From CAWANF01 sp963783355 (GTDB taxonomy: Bacteria > Bacteroidota > Rhodothermia > Balneolales > DATFMH01): DNA of 64,000 nt. The notes under the pieces were generated by a model. It worked only from the letters and a program-made list of their open reading frames with translations, had not been told where the DNA came from and made no database searches. The DNA lies in contig CAWANF010000015.1 in the NCBI GenBank assembly GCA_963783355.1, forward strand, positions 94,312 to 158,311, read 5' to 3'. Positions 53,670 through 63,338 of this stretch are shown here, piece by piece (position 1 is the stretch's first letter; each line of letters opens with the position of its first letter). The position numbers and the translations under genes were made by a program.

Positions 53670-54476
53670 CTAGTTCTTTGTCTGTTGATAAACACGAACA
53701 TAATCCACGAGCATTTTTTGTGGAAAAACTGTCGTTGAATCAGGATTTCCGGGCCACTGGCCGCCTACAGCTAAGTTCAGAATAATGTAAAATCGTTGCT
53801 TGAATGGCCATAAATCAGGTTTTAAGCTATCAGTAGTGACCTGATAATATGGTTTCCCATCGAATAGCCATTGGATCTTATCCGGCTGCCACTGTATAGC
53901 GTAATTATGAAATCCATCATGTAGAATACCCTTACTGATTTTATAATTACCTCCTTTTTGATGATGTGTTTGTTCCCCGTAATGAACGGTTCCATACACT
54001 GTCGCCGGATTTTTGCCTATCATTTCCATGATATCAATTTCCCCGCTTTTCGGCCATCTACCATATACGTTATCCGTCGGCATCATCCAGAAAGCCGGCC
54101 AAATACCTTGCCCAACCGGAAGTTTAATCCTTGCTTCAACTTTTCCGAATTTCCAGTCACCCTTAAATGCCGTTTTAATTCTTGCTGAAGAATATTGGCT
54201 TCCCTTAAAATTTCCCTTACGTGCTTCTATCACCAAATCACCGTCTTTAACCCTAACATTTTCAGGCCTGTCGGTATAGTATTCCAATTCATTATTACCC
54301 CATCCATGATACCCGGTTCCATGCTCAAAAATCCATTTCGATGTATCCAACACAGAACCATTAAATTCGTCATTCCAAACCAATTTATATTTTGAAACGG
54401 GTGTTACAGCCTTTCGATGTCTATTACATGCGATGGTAAAAAAAATTATTCCAGCTGCAAAAACCAATTTATTCAT
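53670..54476 (-). CDS. Glycoside hydrolase family 16 lipoprotein (laminarinase-like)
   Basis: 268 residues. The N-terminal signal has a lipobox ending at Cys17 (FFTIAC), so the protein is membrane-anchored. The catalytic motif is GEIDIMEMIG, with nucleophile Glu146, Asp148 and acid/base Glu151. Other GH16 blocks: LVWNDEFNG, WGNNELEYYT, GKVEARIKLPVGQGIWPAFW, GFHNYAIQW and LNLAVGGQWPG. It hydrolyses beta-1,3 or mixed-linked glucans; laminarin is the likeliest substrate by family. No carbohydrate-binding module or sorting tail is present. Confidence 0.94.
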   Translation of the reverse strand: MNKLVFAAGIIFFTIACNRHRKAVTPVSKYKLVWNDEFNGSVLDTSKWIFEHGTGYHGWGNNELEYYTDRPENVRVKDGDLVIEARKGNFKGSQYSSARIKTAFKGDWKFGKVEARIKLPVGQGIWPAFWMMPTDNVYGRWPKSGEIDIMEMIGKNPATVYGTVHYGEQTHHQKGGNYKISKGILHDGFHNYAIQWQPDKIQWLFDGKPYYQVTTDSLKPDLWPFKQRFYIILNLAVGGQWPGNPDSTTVFPQKMLVDYVRVYQQTKN

Positions 54477-54964
54477 CGTCCCTCCTACTACAATAGCTTC
54501 TTATACAATTAGTATCCTTAACTGCAGGTTACTTACATAGTGACATGATTTACGTCTTCACCATCGGTTGATGTTAAATAAAGATTTGGTTGAGTACAAA
54601 TACCAAAATTATCTCCTTGAATATGATTTGAATGATGATAGCCGTTTCATTTCAGTATATATGTATTCATAACGGGCAATTCCAAAAAGTTTTTTCGAAT
54701 CGAGGGAATAGAAGGACATCGCGTGTTGTCTATACATCAGATAAATTGATTCAAGATGATTATTATTTATTTTGAAAAGATTTAATTTATGATTTACGAA
54801 TACCAGTCAATTCATTCGGCTTCAGAATATCTCTTTTCATGAATCAATTATCCCGAACCTAAAGGTTTGAGAACTACAATTTCAGAGTCTCAAACCATTT
54901 TCATTACGAAATTAAATTTATAAGTGTTTTCAGGTAAACTTTCATTCTCAACTCACAAACTTTA
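54477..54964. other. Intergenic region between GH16 and the macA operon
   Basis: About 490 AT-rich bases between divergent genes, with only weak hairpins (for example AACC-TAAA-GGTT near 54857). It should carry both promoters. I see no gene, RNA or operator I can support. Confidence 0.45.
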
Positions 54965-56209
54965 ATGAAAACGAAAACAATAGTTTTAACCTCATCATTA
55001 GTCGTAATACTGGCTATTGCGGCTTATGCCTTTTTAAAAAAAGATACGAGCGGTAAAATTGAATGGCGAACAGCTAAAATTGAAAAAGGCAACTTAAGCA
55101 TTACGGTAAATGCCACTGGAAGTCTGGATGCCGATACCACAGTTGATGTGGGTACACAGGTTTCCGGTACCGTTTCAAAAATCTTTGTTGATTTTAATTC
55201 CAAAGTAAAAAAAGGGCAGGTTGTTGCTATGATCGACACAACGAATTTAGTGGCCAGCCTCGACAATGCAAAAGCCGGATTTGAAAGTGCTGAAGCTCAG
55301 TTAAATCTTGCCCAGCAAAATTATGATCGTACCAAAGAATTATTTACCAGCAAACAAGTTGCAAAAGCAACCTATGATCAGGATTTAGCTAATTATAAAA
55401 CAGCATTAAGTAATGTGGCTGTTGCTAAAGCCAGGGTCAAAACGGCTAAAATCAATTTGGATTATGCCACTATTACAGCCCCAATCAGCGGCGTGGTTAT
55501 TTCGAGAAATATAAATGTTGGCCAAACTGTGGCTGCAAGCTTCAATACCCCGACATTGTTCACGATTGCTAATGACCTCACCAAAATGCAGGTTCAGGCC
55601 AGTATTGATGAAGCAGATATCGGCCAAATAAAAAAGGGTCAAAAAGTTGAATTTACTGTCGATGCTTACCCGGATGATGTATTTAAAGGCAGTGTTCGTC
55701 AAATTCGCCTGCAACCCGTTGTAACCTCCGGTGTTGTAACATATACCGTAATTATTGACGTTTCGAATCCCGATTTAAAACTTTTACCAGGCATGACAGC
55801 AAACATCACGGTATTAGTGCAGGAACATAAGGATATAAATAAGGTTCCGGCTATGGCTCTGCAATTCAAGCCTCCTCAATCTTATGTGCAGACTTTGATG
55901 AGTACGGCAACAGGGAAACAACGTACTGAATACAGTAAAATATTACGTTCTGAAAGGAAACAGAACTCGGCACCCTCAACACCTACTGAATTTGTTAATC
56001 AGCGTTCGCTAAATCCAGGTGACAAGGCTGTCATTTGGATCAAGAATGGAAATTCTGTTATACCAAAAGAAGTCACCATTGGACTTTCAAACGGATCGTC
56101 GACAGAAATAGCCGGAGATATTAAACCAGATGAAAATGTTGTAATTGGTGCCATTGCCCCGCAAGCATCATCCAGTGCAACGCGTAGCCCATTTTCACGC
56201 AGGAGATAA
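54965..56209 (+). CDS. MacA-type periplasmic adaptor of an efflux system
   Basis: 414 residues with one N-terminal membrane anchor (LTSSLVVILAIAAYAFL). Lipoyl-like halves (NATGSLDADTTVDVGTQVSGTV and ATITAPISGVVISR) flank a coiled-coil hairpin of about 70 residues rich in Ala, Lys, Gln and Asn. A beta-barrel domain (VQASIDEADIGQI) and a C-terminal membrane-proximal domain follow. The protein bridges an inner-membrane transporter to an outer-membrane channel. It is the first gene of a three-gene operon with the MacB ATPase 3 bases downstream. No TolC-type gene is in the window. Confidence 0.93.
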   Translation: MKTKTIVLTSSLVVILAIAAYAFLKKDTSGKIEWRTAKIEKGNLSITVNATGSLDADTTVDVGTQVSGTVSKIFVDFNSKVKKGQVVAMIDTTNLVASLDNAKAGFESAEAQLNLAQQNYDRTKELFTSKQVAKATYDQDLANYKTALSNVAVAKARVKTAKINLDYATITAPISGVVISRNINVGQTVAASFNTPTLFTIANDLTKMQVQASIDEADIGQIKKGQKVEFTVDAYPDDVFKGSVRQIRLQPVVTSGVVTYTVIIDVSNPDLKLLPGMTANITVLVQEHKDINKVPAMALQFKPPQSYVQTLMSTATGKQRTEYSKILRSERKQNSAPSTPTEFVNQRSLNPGDKAVIWIKNGNSVIPKEVTIGLSNGSSTEIAGDIKPDENVVIGAIAPQASSSATRSPFSRRR

Positions 56210-56212
56210 TCG

Positions 56213-56965
56213 ATGTCACATAATATTATTTCTGTTAACGGCCTTACAAAAGTTTATGAAATGGGAGAAATTCAGGTGCATGCCCTTCGTGGTATTGAAC
56301 TGGATATTGAAACCGGAGATTTTGTTGCCATTATGGGTTCAAGCGGTTCCGGCAAATCTACATTCATGAATATTTTGGGATGCCTCGACATTGCTACACA
56401 TGGGAAATATTATCTCGACGATGTCGATATTAGTGAACTCAGCAGAGACGAGCTGGCTCATTTAAGAAACCTGAAGATTGGCTTTGTATTTCAATCCTTC
56501 AACCTTCTTCCGAGAACTTCTGCTCTGGAAAATGTTGAATTGCCGTTAATGTATAACAAGGAAATCAGTACCAGGGAACGTCACCGTCGTTCCGTCGATG
56601 CCCTGAATGCTGTAGGTTTAGGTGATCGTATTGACCATTTACCTAATCAGTTATCTGGCGGTCAACAACAGCGGGTTGCCATTGCAAGATCATTGGTGAA
56701 TGAGCCCAAAGTTATAATGGCTGACGAACCAACCGGAAACCTCGATACTCATACGAGCGTTGAGGTTATGGATATATTTCAAACTTTGAATAATTCCGGG
56801 ATAACCGTTGTCCTGGTAACTCATGAACCCGATATCGCACAATACGCCAAAACCAATGTGGTATTCCGTGATGGCCGTATCCACAAACGTTATTCCGTTG
56901 AAGAACGTAAAAGCGCCAAAATTGAGATAAAAAAATTACCTGTTCTAGTGGAGGACGATGAATGA
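56213..56965 (+). CDS. MacB/LolD-type ABC ATPase
   Basis: 250 residues. Walker A MGSSGSGKSTFMN, Q-loop IGFVFQSFNLLPR, signature LSGGQQQRVAIAR, Walker B PKVIMADEPTGNLD, switch His in VLVTHEPDI. The sequence is typical of the ATPase of macrolide-export or lipoprotein-release systems. It is separate from the permease here, unlike E. coli MacB where both are fused. The ATG follows the macA stop by three bases, and its own end overlaps the permease start (ATGA). Confidence 0.95.
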   Translation: MSHNIISVNGLTKVYEMGEIQVHALRGIELDIETGDFVAIMGSSGSGKSTFMNILGCLDIATHGKYYLDDVDISELSRDELAHLRNLKIGFVFQSFNLLPRTSALENVELPLMYNKEISTRERHRRSVDALNAVGLGDRIDHLPNQLSGGQQQRVAIARSLVNEPKVIMADEPTGNLDTHTSVEVMDIFQTLNNSGITVVLVTHEPDIAQYAKTNVVFRDGRIHKRYSVEERKSAKIEIKKLPVLVEDDE

Positions 56966-58179
56966 AAATGGGGAACCTTTTCAAAATTGCCATCCGTTCC
57001 CTTGGTAAGAACAAGATGCGGACATTCCTGACAATGTTGGGAATCATTATAGGTGTGGCTTCCGTTATTGCGATGCTGGCAATTGGACAAGGTTCCCGTA
57101 ACAGCATCCAGGAACAAATAAAAAGCCTGGGAACCAATGTGATTATCGTTTTCCCCGCCGCTCAACATCGTGGGGGTGTTACATCGGCTGCCGGTTCGGC
57201 ACAGTTGCTCACACAAGACGATGTCGATGCCATTGCCAAACAATGCCCGGATATCCAATATGTATCACCTCAGGTTAGTGTAGGCGGACAAGTTATGTAT
57301 GGTTCTAATAACTGGAATACAGAAGTAACCGGTGCCTACTCCAGCTATTTTGGAATTCGGAACCAAACGGTCGTGAATGGAGAGTATTTTACAGCAGCAG
57401 ACGAAAAAGAGGCTGCAAAAGTTTGTATTCTGGGGCAGACCGTAGTCGATAATCTGTTTGGCGAAACGGACCCCGTGGGCAAATATATACGTATCAACAA
57501 GATTCCTTTCAAGGTTATTGGCGTTCTAAAGAAACAGGGACAAAATTCGTTTGGCCGGGACCAGGATGACGTCATCATGGCTCCATTTTCTACGGTTTAC
57601 AAAAGAATGATGAATACGGATCATATTCGGTTGATTCTCGCCTCTGCCAAAGATGAAAAGTTAATGGATTTGGCAATAAACGAAATTAATGAAGTTTTAA
57701 AAGAACGCCACAGGACAGCTAGCGGGCCCGAACCGGAATTCACTATTCGTACTCAGCTTCAATTTGAACAAACAGCCGATGCCACCTCGCGTGTCTTAAC
57801 CCTTTTGCTTGCCAGCATTGCCAGTATCTCTTTGTTGGTTGGTGGAATTGGTATTATGAATATCATGTTGGTTTCGGTAACCGAACGTACCAGGGAAATA
57901 GGCATTCGTCTCGCCATTGGCGCACGTGGAAGAGATGTATTGTTACAATTCCTTATAGAAGCAATACTTTTGAGTTTCCTGGGCGGGCTCCTTGGAGTTG
58001 CTCTTGGTTTAACGACAACCAGAATTGTGAATCAGGTCATGCACTGGCCGGTAGCTGTAACTTCCGAATCCATTTTTATTTCGTTCTTCTTTGCAACGAT
58101 TATCGGTATCTTTTTCGGTTGGTATCCCGCCCGAAAAGCTGCCAATCTTAATCCAATTGACGCTCTTAGATACGAGTGA
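56962..58179 (+). CDS. MacB-type ABC permease
   Basis: 405 residues. TM1 with KMRTFLTMLGIIIGVASVIAMLAIGQG is followed by a periplasmic MacB core domain (about 50-270). Three C-terminal membrane helices form the FtsX fold (LLLASIASISLLVGGIGIMNIML with the ERTREIGIRLAIGARGRDV cytoplasmic motif, then two more). FtsX-like permeases of this type work as mechanotransmitters that drive efflux through MacA and an outer-membrane channel. The start overlaps the ATPase stop by four bases. Substrate could be a small toxin, peptide or lipid; not deducible. Confidence 0.95.
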   Translation: MKMGNLFKIAIRSLGKNKMRTFLTMLGIIIGVASVIAMLAIGQGSRNSIQEQIKSLGTNVIIVFPAAQHRGGVTSAAGSAQLLTQDDVDAIAKQCPDIQYVSPQVSVGGQVMYGSNNWNTEVTGAYSSYFGIRNQTVVNGEYFTAADEKEAAKVCILGQTVVDNLFGETDPVGKYIRINKIPFKVIGVLKKQGQNSFGRDQDDVIMAPFSTVYKRMMNTDHIRLILASAKDEKLMDLAINEINEVLKERHRTASGPEPEFTIRTQLQFEQTADATSRVLTLLLASIASISLLVGGIGIMNIMLVSVTERTREIGIRLAIGARGRDVLLQFLIEAILLSFLGGLLGVALGLTTTRIVNQVMHWPVAVTSESIFISFFFATIIGIFFGWYPARKAANLNPIDALRYE

Positions 58180-58189
58180 GTTATTAGTA

Positions 58190-58600
58190 TCAAAATGTAT
58201 CGGGCCGGCCTGTTTTATGATGGACCGGCCTTTTCTTTTTCCTCTTATATTTCTTAAATGCCAGCCAGTAAACAAATAAATTAAAGATCACGACCGAACT
58301 CCCAAGAATTATCTGAATTTGATGAGTTAATCCTTCCGGATAAATGACAGGGAGTAAATAATGTTCAATAAATCCTCCGGAATATCCAAGAGTACCCCCT
58401 TTTATCCTCAATTCATTTTCAAGAGGGGTCAATGGACAAATCCAGCCTGTAAATTCAATTAAAGCACCCCAGAATGCGGCCGGAAGATGAATCCAGATAC
58501 ATTTTTCCCATTTCAGGACCAGAAGCCCTCCCATAATAACGAAAAGAATAAAAATGAAATGGAAAACGACAATACCGTCGGCCTCTAATGTATATATCAT
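58190..58600 (-). CDS. DUF2784 family small membrane protein
   Basis: 136 residues with about four membrane helices: DGIVVFHFIFILFVIMGGLLV, IHLPAAFWGALIEFTGWICPLTPLEN, HYLLPVIYPEG and IILGSSVVIFNLFVYWLAF. The block GWICPLTPLEN is the DUF2784 hallmark. Function unknown. The last residues (RPVHHKTGRPD) are encoded by the stem-loop that terminates the convergent mac operon, an economical overlap of coding and terminator. Confidence 0.87.
   Translation of the reverse strand: MIYTLEADGIVVFHFIFILFVIMGGLLVLKWEKCIWIHLPAAFWGALIEFTGWICPLTPLENELRIKGGTLGYSGGFIEHYLLPVIYPEGLTHQIQIILGSSVVIFNLFVYWLAFKKYKRKKKRPVHHKTGRPDTF
58203..58240 (+). terminator. Terminator of the mac operon, inside the 3' end of the DUF2784 gene
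   Basis: GGCCGG (58203-58208) pairs with CCGGCC (58225-58230), extended by CC/GG past a bulged A, followed by TTTTCTTTTT. Confidence 0.85.
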
Positions 58601-58928
58601 AATGTTTATCTTAACATCCTGTGACTGTTCGTCTCATTGCTAAAATTTAAAAATTTATCTGAAATGGACATCAGAACGTTCACATAGACTTCATAACTGA
58701 TGACTTGTTTCTCGTTAAATGTTACCCATTTTCAAATCCGAAATAATAAAAATTGCTGACACAGAAAAACAAATCATACAAAATTCTAAATCTTAATTTT
58801 AGTTATTACAATAAGATAGCATTCTATTGCCACTAAAATCGAATATCAACGAACTAGATATACCACAATTACCGAATACTTTTCGTATCTTAACATTTTG
58901 TAACGCTAATAGTGAATGATCAGGATTC
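58601..58928. other. Intergenic region upstream of purF
   Basis: About 330 AT-rich bases between divergent genes. I looked for a purine riboswitch and a PurR-like palindrome and saw neither. AGGA lies just before the purF ATG. Nothing else can be supported. Confidence 0.45.
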
Positions 58929-60428
58929 ATGTCAGATAAACCCCACGATTATTGTGGCATTTTCGGCATATATAACCATCCAGAAGCGGCGGTTCAGACG
59001 TATTACGGCCTACACGCATTACAACACCGTGGTCAGGAATCTGCCGGTATCGTTGCTTCCCGATATGATGACGAACGTGCCAAACAAATAATGCCCTCCC
59101 ACAAAGATTTCGGATTAGTTTTAAATGTATTTGACAATCGGGATATTCTAACAAAAACACTCGCCGGCACATCTGCTATCGGACATAACAGATACTCTAC
59201 CAGCGGATCTTCTGACAACCCGATGAACATACAGCCATTCAGAGTTCACTATAAGAATGGTAATATCGCGCTTGCTCATAATGGCAATCTTACTAATGCC
59301 AGGGAATTGCGCAATCGGTTTGAAGAAGAAGGAGTTTTGTTTCAAAGCACTTCCGATACCGAGCTGATACTTCATTTGATTTCACACAGCAAAGAAGAAA
59401 AGCAAATCGATCAAATTCTCGATGCTTTACATCAGATTGAAGGTGCTTATTGTCTTGTTATTTTAACTGACGATAAGTTAATCGCCGTGCGGGATCCCAA
59501 TGGTTTCCGTCCATTATGCTTCGGACAACTCGACGGTTCGTACCTTGTGGCAAGTGAAACCTGTGCTTTTGATATCATCAATGCAGAATATATACGTGAT
59601 GTTGAACCCGGGGAGGTTTTAGTTGTTGATCGAAACACGCTGGAAACCGGCGAACCTCAATCATACTTTTTACCAAGAAAAAAAGGAACGGCCACTCATC
59701 AGTGCATTTTTGAGTATGTCTATTTTTCTCGTCCCGATTCCCGAATATTCCAGGAAAATGTAGATAAAGTACGTCGGAAGATCGGAAAATATCTGGCTCG
59801 TGAACACCCTGTTTCTAAAATAATGAGAAAAAGTGGTGACAAAACTCCGGTCGTTATTTCTGTCCCCGATTCAAGTAATACAGCGGCCATCGGATATGTA
59901 AGTGAAAACCAAAAAATGGGTTACGATTGCAAGTTCGAGATAGGGTTAATCAGAAACCATTATGTAGGACGTACGTTTATCTCGCCCGGCCAAAAAAAAC
60001 GTGAACAAAAGGTTCGGACTAAATTTAATACCGTGCGAGGAGTACTTGAAGGACGCACCGTTATTATTGTGGACGATTCCATCGTTCGGGGTACAACATC
60101 TCGTTATCTAGTTGAAATGATACGCAAGGCCAATCCGCTTGAAGTTCATTTTCTGGTCAGTTCTCCACCAATCACACATCCTTGCTATTACGGAATGGAT
60201 TTCCCGAGCCCGGATGAATTGATTGCAAATGTCTTTAATGGTGATGTTGATCGCATCGCGGAAGAATTGGGGGTCGACAGTCTTCATTATTTATCTCCAA
60301 AAGGGCTGGTAGACGCAGTTAATGAAGCTAATACATCTAAACATGGGTATTGTACGGCTTGCTTTACCGGCAATTATCCGGTCCCTGTTACAAATGGAGT
60401 CGAAAAAGAAGAAAATGAAGTAATTTGA
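58929..60428 (+). CDS. purF: Amidophosphoribosyltransferase
   Basis: 499 residues. It makes phosphoribosylamine from PRPP and glutamine, the first step of purine synthesis. The short propeptide MSDKPHDY precedes catalytic Cys9 in CGIFGIYNHPEA, the N-terminal nucleophile glutaminase. GIVASRYDD, GHNRYSTSG and LAHNGNLTNA are also glutaminase motifs. The phosphoribosyltransferase half has the PRPP motif VIIVDDSIVRGTTSR. A later CTACFTGNYPVP block resembles the Fe-S/zinc cysteine region of Bacillus-type enzymes, with Cys in YCTACFTG. It shares one base with engB. Confidence 0.96.
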   Translation: MSDKPHDYCGIFGIYNHPEAAVQTYYGLHALQHRGQESAGIVASRYDDERAKQIMPSHKDFGLVLNVFDNRDILTKTLAGTSAIGHNRYSTSGSSDNPMNIQPFRVHYKNGNIALAHNGNLTNARELRNRFEEEGVLFQSTSDTELILHLISHSKEEKQIDQILDALHQIEGAYCLVILTDDKLIAVRDPNGFRPLCFGQLDGSYLVASETCAFDIINAEYIRDVEPGEVLVVDRNTLETGEPQSYFLPRKKGTATHQCIFEYVYFSRPDSRIFQENVDKVRRKIGKYLAREHPVSKIMRKSGDKTPVVISVPDSSNTAAIGYVSENQKMGYDCKFEIGLIRNHYVGRTFISPGQKKREQKVRTKFNTVRGVLEGRTVIIVDDSIVRGTTSRYLVEMIRKANPLEVHFLVSSPPITHPCYYGMDFPSPDELIANVFNGDVDRIAEELGVDSLHYLSPKGLVDAVNEANTSKHGYCTACFTGNYPVPVTNGVEKEENEVI

Positions 60429-61021
60429 TGGAAATCCGACAGGCAGAATTTCTACTCAGCGCTACAAAACTCGAAGAATGTCCACAGTCCGATTTACCGG
60501 AAATTTGTTTTGCCGGACGTTCCAATGTTGGAAAATCGTCTCTCATTAATTATTTAACGAATCGAAAAAAGCTGGCCAGAATAAGCAATACACCTGGAAA
60601 AACCCAGCAATTAAATTATTATGTCATTAATTCCGGTGAATATCACCTTGTTGATTTACCGGGTTACGGATATGCCAAGGTATCGATGAAAGAACGAGCC
60701 CTTTGGAGTAAGGAAATTCAACGATACCTGCTGGAACGGCAAAACATCAAAATGATATTTCAATTAGTCGACTGCCGCCATGAACCTACCGAAAAAGACG
60801 AAGAGTTCATGTATTGGTTGGCAGAGCATCAACGGCCATTCAGTGTTATACTGACAAAGATGGATAAATTATCCAAAAATAAGCAACAGCAAAGCCTGGC
60901 CCGTTTGAAGAGAATACACAAAGAAATGAACATTGAAGTACCTATAATCATAAGCTCCTCGGAAACGAGAACTGGCCGGGAAGAGATTCTCCGGTTAATT
61001 GAAGAATTTATTTACATTTGA
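60428..61021 (+). CDS. engB: Ribosome biogenesis GTP-binding protein EngB (YsxC/YihA)
   Basis: 197 residues. G1 is FAGRSNVGKSSLIN, G2 is SNTPGKTQQLNYY, G3 is LVDLPGYGYAKVS, G4 is ILTKMDKL and G5 is IIISSSETRTG. It assists assembly of the large ribosomal subunit. The ATG at 60428 overlaps the purF stop (TGATG), so the two are translationally coupled; the TTG at 60425 is not needed. It is followed after 73 bases by serA. Confidence 0.96.
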   Translation: MEIRQAEFLLSATKLEECPQSDLPEICFAGRSNVGKSSLINYLTNRKKLARISNTPGKTQQLNYYVINSGEYHLVDLPGYGYAKVSMKERALWSKEIQRYLLERQNIKMIFQLVDCRHEPTEKDEEFMYWLAEHQRPFSVILTKMDKLSKNKQQQSLARLKRIHKEMNIEVPIIISSSETRTGREEILRLIEEFIYI

Positions 61022-61094
61022 CAGGAATAATCGTTATTGCTTCCTTATTTTGTAAAAAACTTGACCAAACCATAACCTTAAAAATTGATTGACC

Positions 61095-62681
61095 ATGTCC
61101 TATAAGGTTCTACTATTGGACGGTGTTGATCCCGTCTGTAAGCAAGTATTTGAAAACAGAGGAATTGAAGCCGTCGAAGCTCCAAAATTAAAAGGAGAAG
61201 AATTATTAAAAGCATTACCGGATTACGATGCCATCGTCGTTCGCAGTGCAACAAAAGTAACAAAAGAAGTATTAAAAGCCGCAAAAAACCTGAAAGTTGT
61301 CGGCCGCGCCGGAGTTGGAGTTGATAATATTGACATTCCTGCTTCTACTGAAGCCGGGGTCCTGGTGATGAATACCCCGGATGGAAACACGATCTCTACG
61401 GCAGAACATACCTGCGGTATGATATTAAATCTTGCCAGAAATATTTCTACTGCTGTATCAACCGTTAAAGGCGGTGGCTGGGATCGAAAAAAATATATGG
61501 GTACCGAGTTACACGGTAAAACACTGGGTGTTGTCGGATTAGGTAAGATCGGCTCCGGAGTCGCAACACGGATGCAGGCTTTCGGGATGAACATTCTTGC
61601 CTTTGACCCGTTCACTACGCACGAAAGAGCAAATGAACTGGGTGTTACCCTTGTTGATATCGACGAATTACTGGCTAAATCAGATTTTCTGACAGTTCAC
61701 ACTCCGTTGACTGAAAAAACAAAAGGACTTATCTCCATGAAAAATGCGGATAAGCTGAAAAAAGGTATTCGCCTCGTGAACTGTGCCCGCGGTGGTATCA
61801 TCGAAGAAGGTGACATTAAGCAATTGATGGACGAAGGTGTTGTCGCCGGTATCGCGCTGGATGTTTACACAGCAGAGCCACCAAGTGAAGAATTATTGCC
61901 TGTACTCCAGCACCCGAACATCGTATGTACACCTCACCTTGGTGCTTCCACCGAAGAAGCCCAGGAGAAAGTGGCTGAACAAGTGGCTGAACAGATTGCG
62001 GATGCCCTGGAACATAAAAATTATAAAGGCAGTCTGAATGGCAAATCTATTGCATTAAGCACGAATAAAGAAGTACAGCCTTACCTTAAACTGGCTGAAA
62101 ATCTGGGTAAATTTGCTGTTCAAATCGCACCCTTGCATACCAAAAAGATTGCCGTAGAATACACCGGCACCTGTTCTCAGTACTCTGATATCCTGACTGA
62201 TGCCACGCTGCAGGGTTTCCTGTCGGGCAGTACCGATGACGACATCAACCTCATTAACGCACGCTTTATTGCGGAAAATAAAGGATTAGCCATTAAGGAA
62301 ACGACCAGCAGCGAATCCAAAACGTATTCCGATCTTATTACTATAAGTTTTGAGAATGGCTCTGCCTATAAAAAAGTTTCTGCCACCTTGTTCGGCGACA
62401 GCGACTTCCGTATTGTTGATATCGACGGATTCAATATCGAAATTCGTCTGGAAGGCGATATCCTACTGTACCGGAATGTCGATAAACCGGGTATGCTGGC
62501 CTCTGTAAGTGCTGCTTTGGCAAAAGAACAAATCAACATTGCCTCTTTAAGCCTCGGACGTACTTCAAAAGGTTCTCAGGCTATCACGGCTGTCATCGTT
62601 GATAAGCAAATGGAGCAAGACGAATTAACACCGATTGAAAAACTCGAGGGTATTGAGTCTCTTCAATATATTCGTCTGTAA
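61095..62681 (+). CDS. serA: D-3-phosphoglycerate dehydrogenase
   Basis: 528 residues, the long form with an allosteric substrate-binding domain and a C-terminal ACT domain. The substrate domain starts KVLLLDGVDPVCKQVF. The NAD site is LGVVGLGKIGSGVA. Catalytic Arg is in VNCARGGII, Glu in LDVYTAEPP and His in TPHLGASTEEAQ. The ACT domain (about 455-528) begins LLYRNVDKPGMLASVSAAL and probably binds serine. It catalyses the first step of serine synthesis. ATG 61095 is preferred to the TTG two codons earlier. Terminator at 62701. Confidence 0.97.
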   Translation: MSYKVLLLDGVDPVCKQVFENRGIEAVEAPKLKGEELLKALPDYDAIVVRSATKVTKEVLKAAKNLKVVGRAGVGVDNIDIPASTEAGVLVMNTPDGNTISTAEHTCGMILNLARNISTAVSTVKGGGWDRKKYMGTELHGKTLGVVGLGKIGSGVATRMQAFGMNILAFDPFTTHERANELGVTLVDIDELLAKSDFLTVHTPLTEKTKGLISMKNADKLKKGIRLVNCARGGIIEEGDIKQLMDEGVVAGIALDVYTAEPPSEELLPVLQHPNIVCTPHLGASTEEAQEKVAEQVAEQIADALEHKNYKGSLNGKSIALSTNKEVQPYLKLAENLGKFAVQIAPLHTKKIAVEYTGTCSQYSDILTDATLQGFLSGSTDDDINLINARFIAENKGLAIKETTSSESKTYSDLITISFENGSAYKKVSATLFGDSDFRIVDIDGFNIEIRLEGDILLYRNVDKPGMLASVSAALAKEQINIASLSLGRTSKGSQAITAVIVDKQMEQDELTPIEKLEGIESLQYIRL

Positions 62682-62700
62682 TATTAGACAGATTTATATC

Positions 62701-62738
62701 AAAGGCCGGTGCTCATAAGAGTTATCGGCCTTTTTTTA
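62701..62738 (+). terminator. Terminator between serA and rdgB
   Basis: AAAGGCCG (62701-62708) pairs with CGGCCTTT (62726-62733), followed by seven T's; the opposing A's may allow use by the convergent rdgB as well. Confidence 0.88.
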
Positions 62739-63338
62739 TCACTTCGCAATGTTTTCGTGGAGCCATTCGGAAAATAGAGCAATAGCACGGCCACGATGGC
62801 TTATTTTATTTTTTTCTTCCAGATCCATTTCTGCAAATGTTTTGTCAAAACCATCGGGCAAAAAGACCGGATCGTAACCAAATCCACTCTGGCCTCGTTG
62901 TTCTGGAAGTATGCGTCCTTCGCATTTACCTTCAAAAAGTAATTCTTCACCATCGTTTACAAAAGCAACAACGGTTCTAAACTGTGCTTTGCGCTTATTT
63001 ATATCCGTAATTGACGACATTTTCCTCAGTAACTTTAACACATTATCCTGGTAGGTCACATTTTCTCCGGCGTATCGAGCGGAATAGACACCCGGTTTAC
63101 CATTCAAAGCTTTCACTTCTAAACCGGTATCATCTGCAAGGGCGGGAAGCCCGGTTTTAACAGCCACATATCTCGCCTTTTTCAGGGCATTATCCTGCAG
63201 TGTTTCACCGTCTTCTTCCACTTCAACCAGTTCCGGAAATTCGGTAGCCGCTACAAAATGAATATCCAGATCGGACAACATTTCATTAAGTTCCTGAACT
63301 TTATGCGGATTCTGTGTGGCCAGTACTATTTTCTTCAT
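62739..63338 (-). CDS. rdgB: XTP/dITP diphosphatase (non-canonical purine NTPase)
   Basis: 199 residues of the HAM1/RdgB family. It hydrolyses ITP, dITP and XTP to monophosphates to keep deaminated purines out of nucleic acids. Motifs: VLATQNPHKVQELNEML, ADDTGLEVKALNGKPGVYSARYAG (catalytic Asp), GQSGFGYDPVFLP and SHRGRAI near the C-terminus. Its first 38 bases overlap the end of the SemiSWEET-like gene upstream on the same strand, so the two are probably translationally coupled. Confidence 0.96.
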   Translation of the reverse strand: MKKIVLATQNPHKVQELNEMLSDLDIHFVAATEFPELVEVEEDGETLQDNALKKARYVAVKTGLPALADDTGLEVKALNGKPGVYSARYAGENVTYQDNVLKLLRKMSSITDINKRKAQFRTVVAFVNDGEELLFEGKCEGRILPEQRGQSGFGYDPVFLPDGFDKTFAEMDLEEKNKISHRGRAIALFSEWLHENIAK

